Positions 25,774-34,674 of a stretch of DNA of 64,000 nt are shown here, piece after piece. The position numbers and the translations under genes were made by a program. Source of the DNA: Prado023 sp963818445 (GTDB lineage: Bacteria; Actinomycetota; Actinomycetes; S36-B12; CAIYMF01); the NCBI GenBank assembly GCA_963818445.1, contig CAWFSG010000020.1:62001-126000 (forward strand), given 5' to 3'. The notes beneath the pieces were generated by a model. It saw nothing but the letters and a program-made list of their open reading frames with translations. It searched no databases and was not told the DNA's origin. The first letter of the stretch is position 1, and each line of letters starts with the position of its first letter.

Positions 25774-28680
25774 GTGAGTCAGGGAACGCAGATGCTGCTG
25801 GTGGCCGCATACCAGGACCCGGCTGCGGCGCAGTCGGAGTTCGACGTGCTTGTTGGGAAGGCAGGGGCCAAGGAGGTCAGCACGCAGGGGATGATCCTGG
25901 TCGCCAAGGACGCCGACGGGAAGGTCACCGTTGCCGACACCGGGAACCACCTCGGCCGCAAGGGTGCGGGTTGGGGTGGTGGGGTGGGCGTGCTGGTCGG
26001 CCTGTTCGCGCCCCCGCTGCTGGCGTCGGTGGCTGTCGGTGCCGCAGCCGGCGCGGTCGTCGGGAAGTTCGCGGGCAGCAAGGTCAGCGAGGCGATCCAG
26101 GAGAAGGTCAGCCAGAACCTCAAGCCGGGCACCGCCGTGATCATCGGGGTGTTCCCCGCGGATCAGCGCCTGCTCGTCGAGCAGGCGCTGCCCGGATCGC
26201 CGCTGAAGTCCGTCGTGGAATCCGACGAGGGGGGCATCGACGAGCTCACGCGCGCATTGGGCGAGGCGATGGGGAAGTTCGCCCCTGACCGCACGGTGCT
26301 GCCGATCAAGGAGAAGTCGTTCTCCGGCGTCGCCGGGCTGACGATCGACGAGTCGGTGGGTGACTGGAGCATCGTCGCGCCCGTGAAGGCACCCGAGGGC
26401 GCGCCCAACGTGCTCATCGTGCTGATCGACGATGCAGGCTTCGGTGGGCCGGACACGTTCGGTGGTGACATCCGCACCCCGAACCTGACCCGGGTGCAGC
26501 AGCAGGGCGTCACATACAACCGGTTCCACGTGACTGCCGTGTGCTCGCCGACGCGTGCTGCCCTGCTCACCGGCCGCAACCACCACCGGGTCGGCATGGG
26601 CGGCATCGCCGAGTTCCCGGGGCCGTTCCCCGGCTACACCGGGATGACGCCGCTGTCGTGCACCGCCCTGCCGCGGATCCTCAAGGACAACGGGTACGTG
26701 ACCGGCGGGTTCGGCAAGTGGCACCTGACCCCCGGACGCGAGATGGGCGCCGCAGGGCCGTTCGACCGCTGGCCGAACGGGTGGGGCTTCGACCACTGGT
26801 GGGGCTTCCTGACCGGCGCTGCCGGCCAGTACGAGCCGATCATCACGCAGGACAACTCCGTCCTGGGCGTGCCGGAGGGAGAGGACGGCGCGCTCTACTA
26901 CTTCCCCGACGACATCACCGACAAGACGGTCGAGTGGCTGCACGCCGTCCGCGCCCAGGACGCCGAGAAGCCGTGGTTCGTCTACTACTCCACCGGCGCC
27001 ACCCACGCGCCGCACCACGTGGCCAAGGAGTGGGCCGACAAGTACAAGGGCCAGTTCGACGACGGGTGGGACGCCTACCGGGAGCGGACCCTCGAACGGC
27101 AGAAGGAGCTGGGGGTCGTCCCGGCGGACACCGAGCTCACCCCACGGCCGGACCCGTACCCCGCCTGGGACAGCCTGTCCGACGATGAGCGGAGGCTCTA
27201 CGCCCGCCAGATGGAGGTGTTCGCCGGATTCTCGGAGAACGCCGACTGGAACGTGGGTCGCCTGCTCGACGCCGTCGAGGAGATGGGCGAGATGGACAAC
27301 ACTCTCGTCCTCTACATCTGGGGCGACAACGGCGCCTCGATGGAGGGGACGGTCACCGGGTCGTTCAACGAGACCACGTTCTTCAACGGCCTGGTCCTGT
27401 CCGCCGAGGAGCAGCTCGCGCTCATCGACAAGTACGGCGGCATCGCCGAGCTGGGCGGCTTCCACACGGCCCCGCACTTCGCGGCAGCGTGGGCGCACGC
27501 CAACAACACCCCGTTCCAGTGGGGCAAGCAGATGGCCAGCCACCTCGGCGGGACCCGCGACCCGATGGTCATCGCGTGGCCCGAGCGGATCGCCGCCGGC
27601 GGGGACCTGCGCACGCAGTTCACCCACGTCGTCGACGTGGTGCCCACCATCCTCGAGGTGGCCGGGATCCCTGCGCCCACGACGGTCGACGGCGTCGCCC
27701 AGGAGCCGATGGACGGCACCAGCTTCGCCTACACCTTCGACGACCCGGACGCTGCCGAGCAGCACACCGTGCAGTACTTCGAGATGTACGGCAGCCGTGC
27801 GATCTACTCCGACGGGTGGTGGGCGTGCACCAAGCTCGACAAGCTCCCGTGGGACTTCTCGCCCGAGACGCTCGCCCGGTTCGGTCCGGGCAGCGGGTGG
27901 GACCCGAGGAAGGACGTCTGGGAGCTCTACTACCTGCCTGACGACTTCTCCCAGGCGCACAATCTCGCCGACCAGCACCCGGAGAAGGTCGCCGAACTCG
28001 TCGAGCTGTTCCTGTCCGAGGCTGAGCGCAACCGGGTGCTGCCGCTGCTCGGTGGGTTCGCGGCCTTCTTCGGCATCCTCCCGCCGATGCCGACCCGGAC
28101 GCGGTTCAACTTCGCCGGGGACGTGCAGAACATCTCGACGACGATGATCCCGCGCATCTACGGCCGCTCGTACGCCATCGAGGCCGACGTGCACGTGCCC
28201 GACGGGGGTGCCGAGGGCGTGCTGGTGGCGTTCGCGGACTTCATCGGCGGGTTCGCGCTGTGGGTCGATGAGGACGGGCTGCTGAACCACACCTACCAGT
28301 TCCTGGGTGTGGACACCTACCGGCAGACCTCGACCGAGCCGGTCCCCACCGGCGACGTCACCCTGAAGATGCAGTTCGACGCTGACGAGGCCAAGCCCGG
28401 GACGGGCGGTCACGTCACGCTGTGGGCCGGCGACAAGCAGATCGGCGAGGGGGACATCCCGCGCACGATCGGGTTGTTGTTCACCACATATGCGGGCATG
28501 GACATCGGCCGTGACAACGGCGGTGTCGTCGACCTCGACTACGAGGACCGGGCCCCGTACGCGTTCACCGGCACGGTCCGAAACGTCGTGTTCGACCTCA
28601 AGCCGGCGCCGATCGACGATGAGCAGGGGCTGCACCGGATGGCCGCCCAGGCTGGCGCCGCGCACGGTGCCGCCGGCTGA
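25774..28680 (+). CDS. arylsulfatase fused to an N-terminal DUF1269 domain (AtsB-like)
   Basis: This is a 968-residue protein. Residues 1-170 form a DUF1269-like domain with a glycine-rich hydrophobic hairpin ('GWGGGVGVLVGLFAPPLLA', then 'GAAAGAVVGKFAGSK'). The alkaline-phosphatase-fold sulfatase begins about residue 210 with 'PNVLIVLIDDAGFG' (metal ligands) and has the formylglycine signature CxPxR at C257 ('VCSPTRAALLTGRNHH'); 'GKWHLTP' and 'GATHAPHH' follow. The last 170 residues form a beta-rich domain. No export signal is seen, so the sulfatase may sit at the inner membrane through DUF1269. The length is close to mycobacterial AtsB. GTG 25774 follows GGGAGAAG. Activity needs formylglycine-generating enzyme, not encoded here. 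Confidence 0.9.
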   Translation: MSQGTQMLLVAAYQDPAAAQSEFDVLVGKAGAKEVSTQGMILVAKDADGKVTVADTGNHLGRKGAGWGGGVGVLVGLFAPPLLASVAVGAAAGAVVGKFAGSKVSEAIQEKVSQNLKPGTAVIIGVFPADQRLLVEQALPGSPLKSVVESDEGGIDELTRALGEAMGKFAPDRTVLPIKEKSFSGVAGLTIDESVGDWSIVAPVKAPEGAPNVLIVLIDDAGFGGPDTFGGDIRTPNLTRVQQQGVTYNRFHVTAVCSPTRAALLTGRNHHRVGMGGIAEFPGPFPGYTGMTPLSCTALPRILKDNGYVTGGFGKWHLTPGREMGAAGPFDRWPNGWGFDHWWGFLTGAAGQYEPIITQDNSVLGVPEGEDGALYYFPDDITDKTVEWLHAVRAQDAEKPWFVYYSTGATHAPHHVAKEWADKYKGQFDDGWDAYRERTLERQKELGVVPADTELTPRPDPYPAWDSLSDDERRLYARQMEVFAGFSENADWNVGRLLDAVEEMGEMDNTLVLYIWGDNGASMEGTVTGSFNETTFFNGLVLSAEEQLALIDKYGGIAELGGFHTAPHFAAAWAHANNTPFQWGKQMASHLGGTRDPMVIAWPERIAAGGDLRTQFTHVVDVVPTILEVAGIPAPTTVDGVAQEPMDGTSFAYTFDDPDAAEQHTVQYFEMYGSRAIYSDGWWACTKLDKLPWDFSPETLARFGPGSGWDPRKDVWELYYLPDDFSQAHNLADQHPEKVAELVELFLSEAERNRVLPLLGGFAAFFGILPPMPTRTRFNFAGDVQNISTTMIPRIYGRSYAIEADVHVPDGGAEGVLVAFADFIGGFALWVDEDGLLNHTYQFLGVDTYRQTSTEPVPTGDVTLKMQFDADEAKPGTGGHVTLWAGDKQIGEGDIPRTIGLLFTTYAGMDIGRDNGGVVDLDYEDRAPYAFTGTVRNVVFDLKPAPIDDEQGLHRMAAQAGAAHGAAG

Positions 28681-28700
28681 GCGCAGCAACCACGTCGGGG

Positions 28701-28737
28701 GTGCCCGGTCACGTCGAATGTCGAGGTGACCGGGCAC
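28701..28737. terminator. strong hairpin between convergent genes
   Basis: GTGCCCGGTCAC (28701-28712) and GTGACCGGGCAC (28726-28737) form a perfect 12-bp stem with a 13-base loop. It sits in the 130-bp gap between the ends of the sulfatase and the small SQR-linked gene and should terminate in both directions. No U run follows, as is common in actinobacteria. Confidence 0.75.
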
Positions 28738-28810
28738 GACGCCGACCGGCGCAGCCCGGGCCCTGGTTGAGCGCGTGATCGGCTCGACCGGGCTGAACTC
28801 GCCTCGTGGG

Positions 28811-28957
28811 TCAGCTGTGGCCCTTTCGGATCATCTTGACCATGCGGATGTTGATGGCGGCGAAGCGCCACGCCTGGATGGCCAGGTTCGTCCGGCTCTT
28901 GACCGTCTTCTCGGTGGGCAGGGGGGCCTGGGCGATGCTGGTCTCTGCGGTGTCCAT
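28811..28957 (-). CDS. small basic protein (48 aa) downstream of the SQR-like gene
   Basis: This short reading frame begins 'MDTAETSIAQAPLPTEK' and ends with an amphipathic, basic stretch 'AAINIRMVKMIRKGHS'. GAAGGA lies 8 bases before ATG 28957. It follows the SQR-like gene by 41 bp on the same strand and ends before a strong terminator, so it is cotranscribed. The C-terminal helix could touch the membrane or the flavoprotein surface, perhaps as an anchor for SQR. I do not recognise a family. Confidence 0.65.
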   Translation of the reverse strand: MDTAETSIAQAPLPTEKTVKSRTNLAIQAWRFAAINIRMVKMIRKGHS

Positions 28958-28998
28958 CGGGTGTCCTTCGCGGTTGTCGGGGCGCCTGGGGGGCGAGG

Positions 28999-30456
28999 TC
29001 ACTCGGGGATCAGGAACCAGCCGGGCTTGGCCTTGGCCTTGTAGATGAACATGTAGTGCAGGACGGTCTTGATCCAGTGCGCGCCCAGTCCGATCTCGCC
29101 GTAGGTGTCCTTGGGGCTTCGGCCGATCCCCGGGTACTTCTGGTAGTCGGGGACGATCGGGTACATGGTCATGGCTGCCGCGGTGCCCTTGCGCAGGCCT
29201 GCACCCGCCGAGGCGATGCACGCCGCGCCCATCCGGGCCATGGAGGCCGTGTGCTTCGGAGTCGTGGAGCCGCTGCCGATCATCTCGACGATGTTCTCGG
29301 CCACGACCTTGCCCATCACTCCTGAGGGCATCCCGGTGCGCGGGGGCGCCGGTGCGATCAGCGTGCCGTTGGGGCTTGTGCGTGGCCGGGAGATCTGGTG
29401 CGGCGGGGCGAAGGCGATGCCCACGGCGAAGACGTTGGCGTAGGCCGGTGTCTGGTAGGTCTGGGGCCAGTCCTCGGCGCGCCAGTCCTCGAAGGGCTTG
29501 GCGGTGTAGTCGGCGTCGACCTTCATCAGGCCGCTGGGGGCGAACAGGTTCGCGCTGATGTCCTCGCCCTGGGCGTCGTAGGCCTTCAGGTCCGCCCCGC
29601 GGAAGGGCGGTAGCAGCATCGCGAAGTCGAAGTCCAGCGTGTGCTTGCTGCCGTCGAGCTGCTCGTAGGAGATGACCCCGGGCTCGACCTTCTCGACGTG
29701 CGCGCCGAGGATCGCGCGCATCCCGCGCTCGCGGAACAGCGACTCGGTCCACGTCTTGCTCGTGGTCTGGAAGCCCTTCTGGGTGAAGACCATGCCGCCG
29801 ACGCCGAAGTCGCCCAGCTCGTACTCGTTGGTCAGGTAGACGAGATCGGCCATGTCGCGCACGCCGGCCTGGCGCAGCTCGTGCTCCACGTTGAACGCGT
29901 ACTCGAAGGCCGCGCCCTCGCACGTGCAGGTCCCGTGCCCGGTGCCCACGACGATCGTCTGGCGCTGCCCGGCCCGCATCTTCTCGATCGCCTGGGCCAG
30001 GCGGTCGGCAGCCTCGATCGCGTGGCCGGCGGTGCACACCGACAGGGAGTTCCCGTCGGGCCCGAGTCCTTCGGTGGCCGCGAAGTTGAGTTTGGGCCCC
30101 GTGGCGTTGATCAGGTAGTCGTACTCCAGCGTCGCGGTCTGGCCGGCTCGGGAGGGGTCGGTGTAGGTGATGTCCACGAAGGGCTTGGCGTGCTCCGGGT
30201 CGCCCTCGGGGTGGATCGCCACACCCAGGGCCTGATGGAACTCGATGCCCTTCCTCTGGTAGATCGGCGCCAGTGGGAAGGTGACCTGCTCGGCGGTCAT
30301 GCGGCCCACGCCGACCCAGATGTTGGACGGGATCCAGTTCCACTTGGCATTGGGTGCGACGACCACCACCTCGTGCTCCTTGGCCAGCTTGCGACGCAGG
30401 TGCAGGGCGGCGGTGTGACCGGAGATCCCGGCCCCGAGGATGACGACGCGTGCCAT
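28999..30456 (-). CDS. sulfide:quinone oxidoreductase-like FAD flavoprotein
   Basis: This is a 485-residue two-dinucleotide-binding-domain flavoprotein. The FAD site is 'VVILGAGISGHTAALHLRR', the second Rossmann region contains 'IVVGTGHGTCTCEGAAFEYA' with a C-T-C pair, and 'NVFAVGIAFAPPHQ' is the typical C-terminal FAD-contact region. The tail 'TVLHYMFIYKAKAKPGW' suits membrane contact. SQRs oxidise sulfide to protein persulfide or polysulfide with electrons going to quinone; the cysteines here are compatible with that but not proof. AAGGAG precedes ATG 30456. Its neighbours (TusA, DsrE, rhodanese and Hdr proteins) strongly suggest sulfide or persulfide chemistry. Confidence 0.85.
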   Translation of the reverse strand: MARVVILGAGISGHTAALHLRRKLAKEHEVVVVAPNAKWNWIPSNIWVGVGRMTAEQVTFPLAPIYQRKGIEFHQALGVAIHPEGDPEHAKPFVDITYTDPSRAGQTATLEYDYLINATGPKLNFAATEGLGPDGNSLSVCTAGHAIEAADRLAQAIEKMRAGQRQTIVVGTGHGTCTCEGAAFEYAFNVEHELRQAGVRDMADLVYLTNEYELGDFGVGGMVFTQKGFQTTSKTWTESLFRERGMRAILGAHVEKVEPGVISYEQLDGSKHTLDFDFAMLLPPFRGADLKAYDAQGEDISANLFAPSGLMKVDADYTAKPFEDWRAEDWPQTYQTPAYANVFAVGIAFAPPHQISRPRTSPNGTLIAPAPPRTGMPSGVMGKVVAENIVEMIGSGSTTPKHTASMARMGAACIASAGAGLRKGTAAAMTMYPIVPDYQKYPGIGRSPKDTYGEIGLGAHWIKTVLHYMFIYKAKAKPGWFLIPE

Positions 30457-30496
30457 GACGGACTCCTTCGCTGTGAACCGTTGATGAGCCTAGTCC

Positions 30497-30527
30497 GGTG
30501 CCCCGGGGGGTTTCGCCTCGGGGCACC
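30497..30527. repeat. inverted repeat in the SQR/nifX-like divergent promoter region
   Basis: GGTGCCCCG (30497-30505) and CGGGGCACC (30519-30527) are perfect 9-base inverted arms. They lie between two divergent -10-like TAGGCT elements (minus strand 30487-30492 and plus strand 30550-30555). A shared operator or a structured region is possible; since both genes point away, it is not a terminator. Confidence 0.5.
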
Positions 30528-30586
30528 CGCGGGGATGGTCGTGGGCGCCTAGGCTGTGGACCAAACTCGAGCAAGGGAGTGTCGTC

Positions 30587-30931
30587 GTGATCATCGCAGC
30601 CGCAGTGGAGCCGGACGGGAGCGTGGGCCACTCATGGGGCAAGGCGAAGTCGGTGGTGGTGGCCACGGTCGAGGCCGATGAGCTGGTTGACTGGCGCCCC
30701 TACGAGGTCGCATGGGATCTGCTCCATGACGAGGGAACTCCCGGGGCGCACCATGCCCGGGTGGTCACGTTCCTACGGGCCCATGGCGTTGAGTTGGTCC
30801 TGGTCGATCACGTCGGGGACGGCATGCGCCGGATGCTCTCGAGCATGGGCGTCGAGCTGCGCGAGGGGATCCGCGGCGACGCACGCGCCGCGATGACTGC
30901 AGCCGCGTCCCCCCGCCAGGAATACCCCTAG
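30587..30931 (+). CDS. NifX/NifB-type (dinitrogenase Fe-Mo cofactor biosynthesis domain) protein
   Basis: This 114-residue protein has the NifX-like fold: 'IAAAVEPDGSVGHSWGKAKS', 'HHARVVTFLRAHGVELVLVD' and 'GDGMRRMLSSMGVELREGIR'. Outside nitrogen fixers such single-domain proteins occur near redox and sulfur genes and are thought to handle metal-sulfur clusters, but their role is not established. The last codons lie inside the CsoR-type palindrome that controls the next gene. A -10 TAGGCT lies at 30550-30555. It is divergent from the SQR-like gene. Confidence 0.8.
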   Translation: MIIAAAVEPDGSVGHSWGKAKSVVVATVEADELVDWRPYEVAWDLLHDEGTPGAHHARVVTFLRAHGVELVLVDHVGDGMRRMLSSMGVELREGIRGDARAAMTAAASPRQEYP

Positions 30932-30940
30932 GGGTATACT
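30922..30940 (+). promoter_or_regulatory. CsoR/CstR-type operator ATACCCCTAGGGGTAT overlapping a -10 TATACT
   Basis: ATACCCCTAGGGGTAT (30922-30937) is a 16-base perfect palindrome of the TACCCC...GGGGTA type bound by the CsoR/RcnR family, which includes the persulfide sensor CstR. The -10 element TATACT (30935-30940) overlaps its right arm, the classic layout for repression. The next start codon is at 30953. Sulfur genes on both sides favour a persulfide sensor over a copper sensor. Confidence 0.8.
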
Positions 30941-30952
30941 GGTTGACGCGAC

Positions 30953-32076
30953 ATGAGCCACGCACCGAGGGACACCATGACCAGGAACGATCCTGCAACA
31001 ACCGCGCACACCGGCGCCTCGGGCGCGTTCGACCTCAAGACCTTCGCCCCCAGTTGGGGCGCATCGGTGATGGGCACCTCCGCCCTGTCCGTCGCCCTGC
31101 TCGCCGTCGGTGAGGGCACATCAGTCGCGGGCGCGACCCAGGTGGCGGCCCGCGTGGTCCTCGTGATCGCACTGGTCATGGGGGTGCTCGTCCTCGGGGC
31201 GACGGCCGCCCGCTGGGTGCGGTTCCGTGCCGAGGCCCGGCTGACCTGCGCCACCCGATCAAGGGTGGGATGACCGCGACCGCCGCCGGCGCCCTGCTCA
31301 CCCTGGCGGTGGCGATCGGCAGGGTGGGCCCGGGCTTCCTCCCGGAGCCGATGATCCTGCCGGCCGTCACGGTTCTCGCTGTCGTGGGCGCCCTGCTGGC
31401 GCTGGTGATCGGGTGGGAGTTCCTGGCCGAGATGTTCACCTCGACCGACGCGTCGCTGGTGCAGATGTCCGGTGCATGGTTCGTCCCGCCCGTGGTCACG
31501 ATCATCGTCCCGCTGGCGCTGTTGCCGGTCATTGCCGGGAACCCGGGGATTGCGGCTGACCTGGTGGCCCTCGCGTGGGCCTTCCTGGGCATGGGCGCGG
31601 TGCTCTACCTGGTCGTGACCGCGACGCTGTTCATGCGCAGCATCAGCCACCCGCTGCCGCCGGCAGGACTCGCCCCGACCCTGTTCATCGGGATGGGGCC
31701 GGCCGGCCTGATGGGCCTGGACCTCGTGCGGCTGTCCCAGGTGTCGGTGCAGGTCGGGGTCGCTGAGCCGAGCCTGGTCAGCAGCATGCTTCCCGCAGCC
31801 ACGATGATGTGGGGGTTCGGGCTGTGGTGGATGGTCGCGGCGCTGGTGGTCCTGCGCCGGGGATACGCGCGGCTGCCGTTCTCACTGTCCTGGTGGGGCT
31901 TCACCTTCCCGCTGGCAGCCTGGACGATCGCGACCATCGTGCTGGGGCACGCCTGGGACTCGGGCCTCGTGACGACCGTGGGATGGGTCGCCACCACGGC
32001 CCTGGTGGGGCTCTGGGGCTACGTCGCAACCCGCACCCTGATCGGCATCCGCTCGGGCTCGATCTGGGCGCACTGA
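30953..32076 (+). pseudogene. TDT/SLAC1 (TehA/Ssu1-like) anion channel, one frame break
   Basis: Two overlapping frames together encode one polytopic protein of about 373 residues. The first starts with 'FDLKTFAPSWGASVMGTSAL', the usual N-terminal 'F.P.W...VMGT' of the tellurite-resistance/dicarboxylate transporter family, and runs to about 31240. The second continues as 'HPIKGGMTATAAGALLTLAV' and ends at 32076 after eight or more helices. At the junction the reading frame must go back by one base, the only break in this window of that direction. Fungal Ssu1 members export sulfite, which suits the sulfur locus. Start ATG 30953 is right after the CsoR-type operator; ATG 30977 is an alternative. 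Confidence 0.78.
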
Positions 32077-32111
32077 CCCGGCGGGGGCCGGTCTGGCCGG
32101 GCCGACCCCGG

Positions 32112-34625
32112 TCAGATGAAGAACCTCCCGTTGGACTCGTTGGCCTCGCCGAGGTACATGGCCACGCCACCGAACTCGACGCCGTCGATCAGCTCGTCCT
32201 CGTGCAGGCCGAGCAGGTCCATCGTCATGGTGCACGCGACCAGGCGGACACCGGCATCCTGGGCCGAGGCGATCAGCTCGGGCAGGCTGGGGACCTTGTT
32301 GTCCTTCATGATCTTCTTGATCATGGCGGTGCCCCCACCGAGCATGTGCATCTGCGACAGCTTCATCTTGTCCGGTCCGGCGGGCATCATCGTGGCGAAG
32401 GCCTTGTCCAGCAGGGACTTGTCCACGTCCGGGGCATCCGGGCGGCGCAGCGCGTTCAGCCCCCAGAACGTGAAGAACATCGAGACCTCGTCGCCCATGG
32501 CCACGGCGCCGTTGGCGATGATGAACGCCGCCAGGACCTTGTCGAAGTCCCCGGAGAACACCACGAAGGACTTCTTGTCCTTCAGGCGCGCCGCGACGGG
32601 GTTCATGGTCGCGCCGCCGGCGCCGACCACCGCCCCGCCCTTGCGGATCCGGGCCACGACGCCCGGGCCCTCGGGCTTGATGTCCAGGACCTCGTGGCCG
32701 TTCTTCGCAGCCCACGCCGGGGCATCGAGTCGGAACCCGATGTCCGAGACGTGCGCGATGACCTCGTCGCCCGGGTTCAGCTCGCCCATCTTCTTCTGCA
32801 GGGCCATGATCGGGCCCGGGCAGGCCAGCCCGGTGCAGTCGAGGTCGACCTCGACGCCGGTGCCGACCAGCGGGGCTGCGGGCAGCACGCCGCCGGCGCG
32901 CAGCGACTCCTCCTCGGCGTAGCTCGTGACGGGGACCAGCGGGTCGGGGACGTCCTCCGGCGCGACGGTGTGCCACGCGCGGAAGGTCTGGATGCCGCCG
33001 ACGAGCATCTTCACGTCGGTGAAGCCGCGCTGGGCCAGGATCCGGTAGGCCAGGAAGCTGCGGAACCCGACCGCGCAGTACAGCCGGATCGGGGCGTCGC
33101 GGTCCCAGTCGGCCTGGGCCACCCGCAGGGTGTTCAGCGGGACGTTCTCCGCACCGGGCACGTGCCAGATGTCGAACTCGCTGGGCCCGCGCACGTCGAT
33201 GATCCGCGCGCCCTGGCAGTTCTCCGGGTAGTCCGTGGAGTACCACGGGACCAGGTCGCCGCGCAGGATGTTCGAGGCGACGAAGCCGATCATGTTGACC
33301 GGGTCCTTGGCCGAGCCGAACGGGGGAGCGTAGGCCAGCTCGAGCTTCTCCAGGTCGTACACCGTGGCACCGAGGCGGATCGCCGTCGCGAACACGTCGA
33401 GGCGCTTGTCGACGCCGTCGAAGCCGGTGATCTGGGCGCCCAGCACCGTGCCGTCGTCGGGGGAGAACAGGCACTTGATGTCCATCTGCGCGGTGCCCGG
33501 GTAGTAGCCGGCGTGGCCCGAGGGGTGCGCGTGCGCCCGCAGGAAGGGGATGCCGGCGGCCTTGAGCTGCTTCTCGGTCGCGCCGGTCCCGCCGGCGACC
33601 ATGTCGAAGACCTTCACGATCGAGGTGCCCTGGGTGGACTCGTACTCGGTGTCCCGGCCGCAGATGTTCTCCGCGGCGACCCGGGCCTGGCGGTTCGCCG
33701 GGCCGGCCAGCGGGATGATCCACGAGCCGGGCAGGACGGTGTGCTCGACCTCGACCGCGTCACCGGCGGCCCAGATGTCGGGGTGCGAGGTCCGCATGTG
33801 CCGGTCCACCTTGATGCCCCCGCGCGGGCCGAGCTCGATCCCGGCAGCAACGGCCAACTGGGTGTTGGGGCGGACCCCCGCGCTCATGATGACCAGGGCT
33901 GTCTTGAGGAACCGGCCGCTGGTCAGCTCGACGGTGAGCTGCCCGGCCTGGTTGGTGGTGAACGCGGCGGCAGCCGTCGACAGGTGCAGCGCGATCCCGT
34001 GGGCGCGCAGGTAGTTCTCCATCGGAGTGGAGAGCTCCTTGTCCAGCGGCGGCATGATCTGGTCGGCCATCTCGACGATCTCGACGGCCAGCCCGCGCTC
34101 GTGCAGGTTCTCGGCCATCTCCAGGCCGATGTACCCCGCACCGATGACGACCACGTGCTTGAGGCTGGCGGGGTCGGCAGCGATCGCGTCGACCTTGGCC
34201 TTGATGTCGTCCATGTCCTCGATGTTGCGCAGGACGTGGATGTCCGGGTGGTCAAGGCCGGGCAGGGGTGGGCGGAACGGCGAGGACCCGGGGCACAGGG
34301 CGAGGGAGTCCCACGTCTCGGTGTACTCCTCGCCGGTGATCAGGTCGCGCGCGGTGATCGTGTGGGCGACCGGGTCGATGGCGGTCACCTCGGTGGTGAT
34401 CCGCACGTCGATGTCGAGGGTCTCGCGCAGGCTCTGGGGGGTCTGCAGGAGCAGCCGCGAGCGATCCTTGATCGTCCCGCCGATGTGGTACGGCAGACCG
34501 CAGTTGGCGAACGAGACGTTGCCGGACTTCTCGAACACGATGATCTCGGCGAACTCGTCGAGACGCCGGGCCCTCGCCGCCACGGACGCTCCCGCTGCCA
34601 CTCCTCCGACCACGACCAGCTTCAT
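32112..34625 (-). CDS. CoA-disulfide reductase-rhodanese-TusA-DsrE four-domain fusion
   Basis: This 837-residue protein is a whole sulfur relay in one chain. Residues 1-450 form an NAD(P)H/FAD disulfide reductase of the CoADR/Npsr type with FAD motif 'VVVGGVAAGASVAARARR' and active-site C42 in 'FANCGLPYH'. Residues 455-560 form a rhodanese with C517 in 'YCAVGFRS'. Residues 590-665 form a TusA domain with C602 in 'ACPGP'. Residues 685-837 form a DsrE-like domain with C798. A chain of four reactive cysteines suggests persulfide reduction and hand-over along the protein. CGGGAG precedes ATG 34625. It follows qmoC by 71 bp. The last two domains resemble the separate TusA and DsrE proteins at 40.6-41.9 kb. 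Confidence 0.92.
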   Translation of the reverse strand: MKLVVVGGVAAGASVAARARRLDEFAEIIVFEKSGNVSFANCGLPYHIGGTIKDRSRLLLQTPQSLRETLDIDVRITTEVTAIDPVAHTITARDLITGEEYTETWDSLALCPGSSPFRPPLPGLDHPDIHVLRNIEDMDDIKAKVDAIAADPASLKHVVVIGAGYIGLEMAENLHERGLAVEIVEMADQIMPPLDKELSTPMENYLRAHGIALHLSTAAAAFTTNQAGQLTVELTSGRFLKTALVIMSAGVRPNTQLAVAAGIELGPRGGIKVDRHMRTSHPDIWAAGDAVEVEHTVLPGSWIIPLAGPANRQARVAAENICGRDTEYESTQGTSIVKVFDMVAGGTGATEKQLKAAGIPFLRAHAHPSGHAGYYPGTAQMDIKCLFSPDDGTVLGAQITGFDGVDKRLDVFATAIRLGATVYDLEKLELAYAPPFGSAKDPVNMIGFVASNILRGDLVPWYSTDYPENCQGARIIDVRGPSEFDIWHVPGAENVPLNTLRVAQADWDRDAPIRLYCAVGFRSFLAYRILAQRGFTDVKMLVGGIQTFRAWHTVAPEDVPDPLVPVTSYAEEESLRAGGVLPAAPLVGTGVEVDLDCTGLACPGPIMALQKKMGELNPGDEVIAHVSDIGFRLDAPAWAAKNGHEVLDIKPEGPGVVARIRKGGAVVGAGGATMNPVAARLKDKKSFVVFSGDFDKVLAAFIIANGAVAMGDEVSMFFTFWGLNALRRPDAPDVDKSLLDKAFATMMPAGPDKMKLSQMHMLGGGTAMIKKIMKDNKVPSLPELIASAQDAGVRLVACTMTMDLLGLHEDELIDGVEFGGVAMYLGEANESNGRFFI

Positions 34626-34674
34626 GTCCGCTCCCGTCCTCGTCTCGTGGTTCGACGGTAGTCGTCCACGGGAT

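Noticed and set aside
25651..28737. Long minus-strand open frame opposite the DUF1269-sulfatase gene
   Set aside because: The plus strand encodes clear sulfatase motifs; long antisense frames are expected at this GC content.
31809..34661. Long plus-strand open frame opposite the CoADR fusion
   Set aside because: It mirrors codon structure of the minus-strand gene and lacks recognisable motifs.
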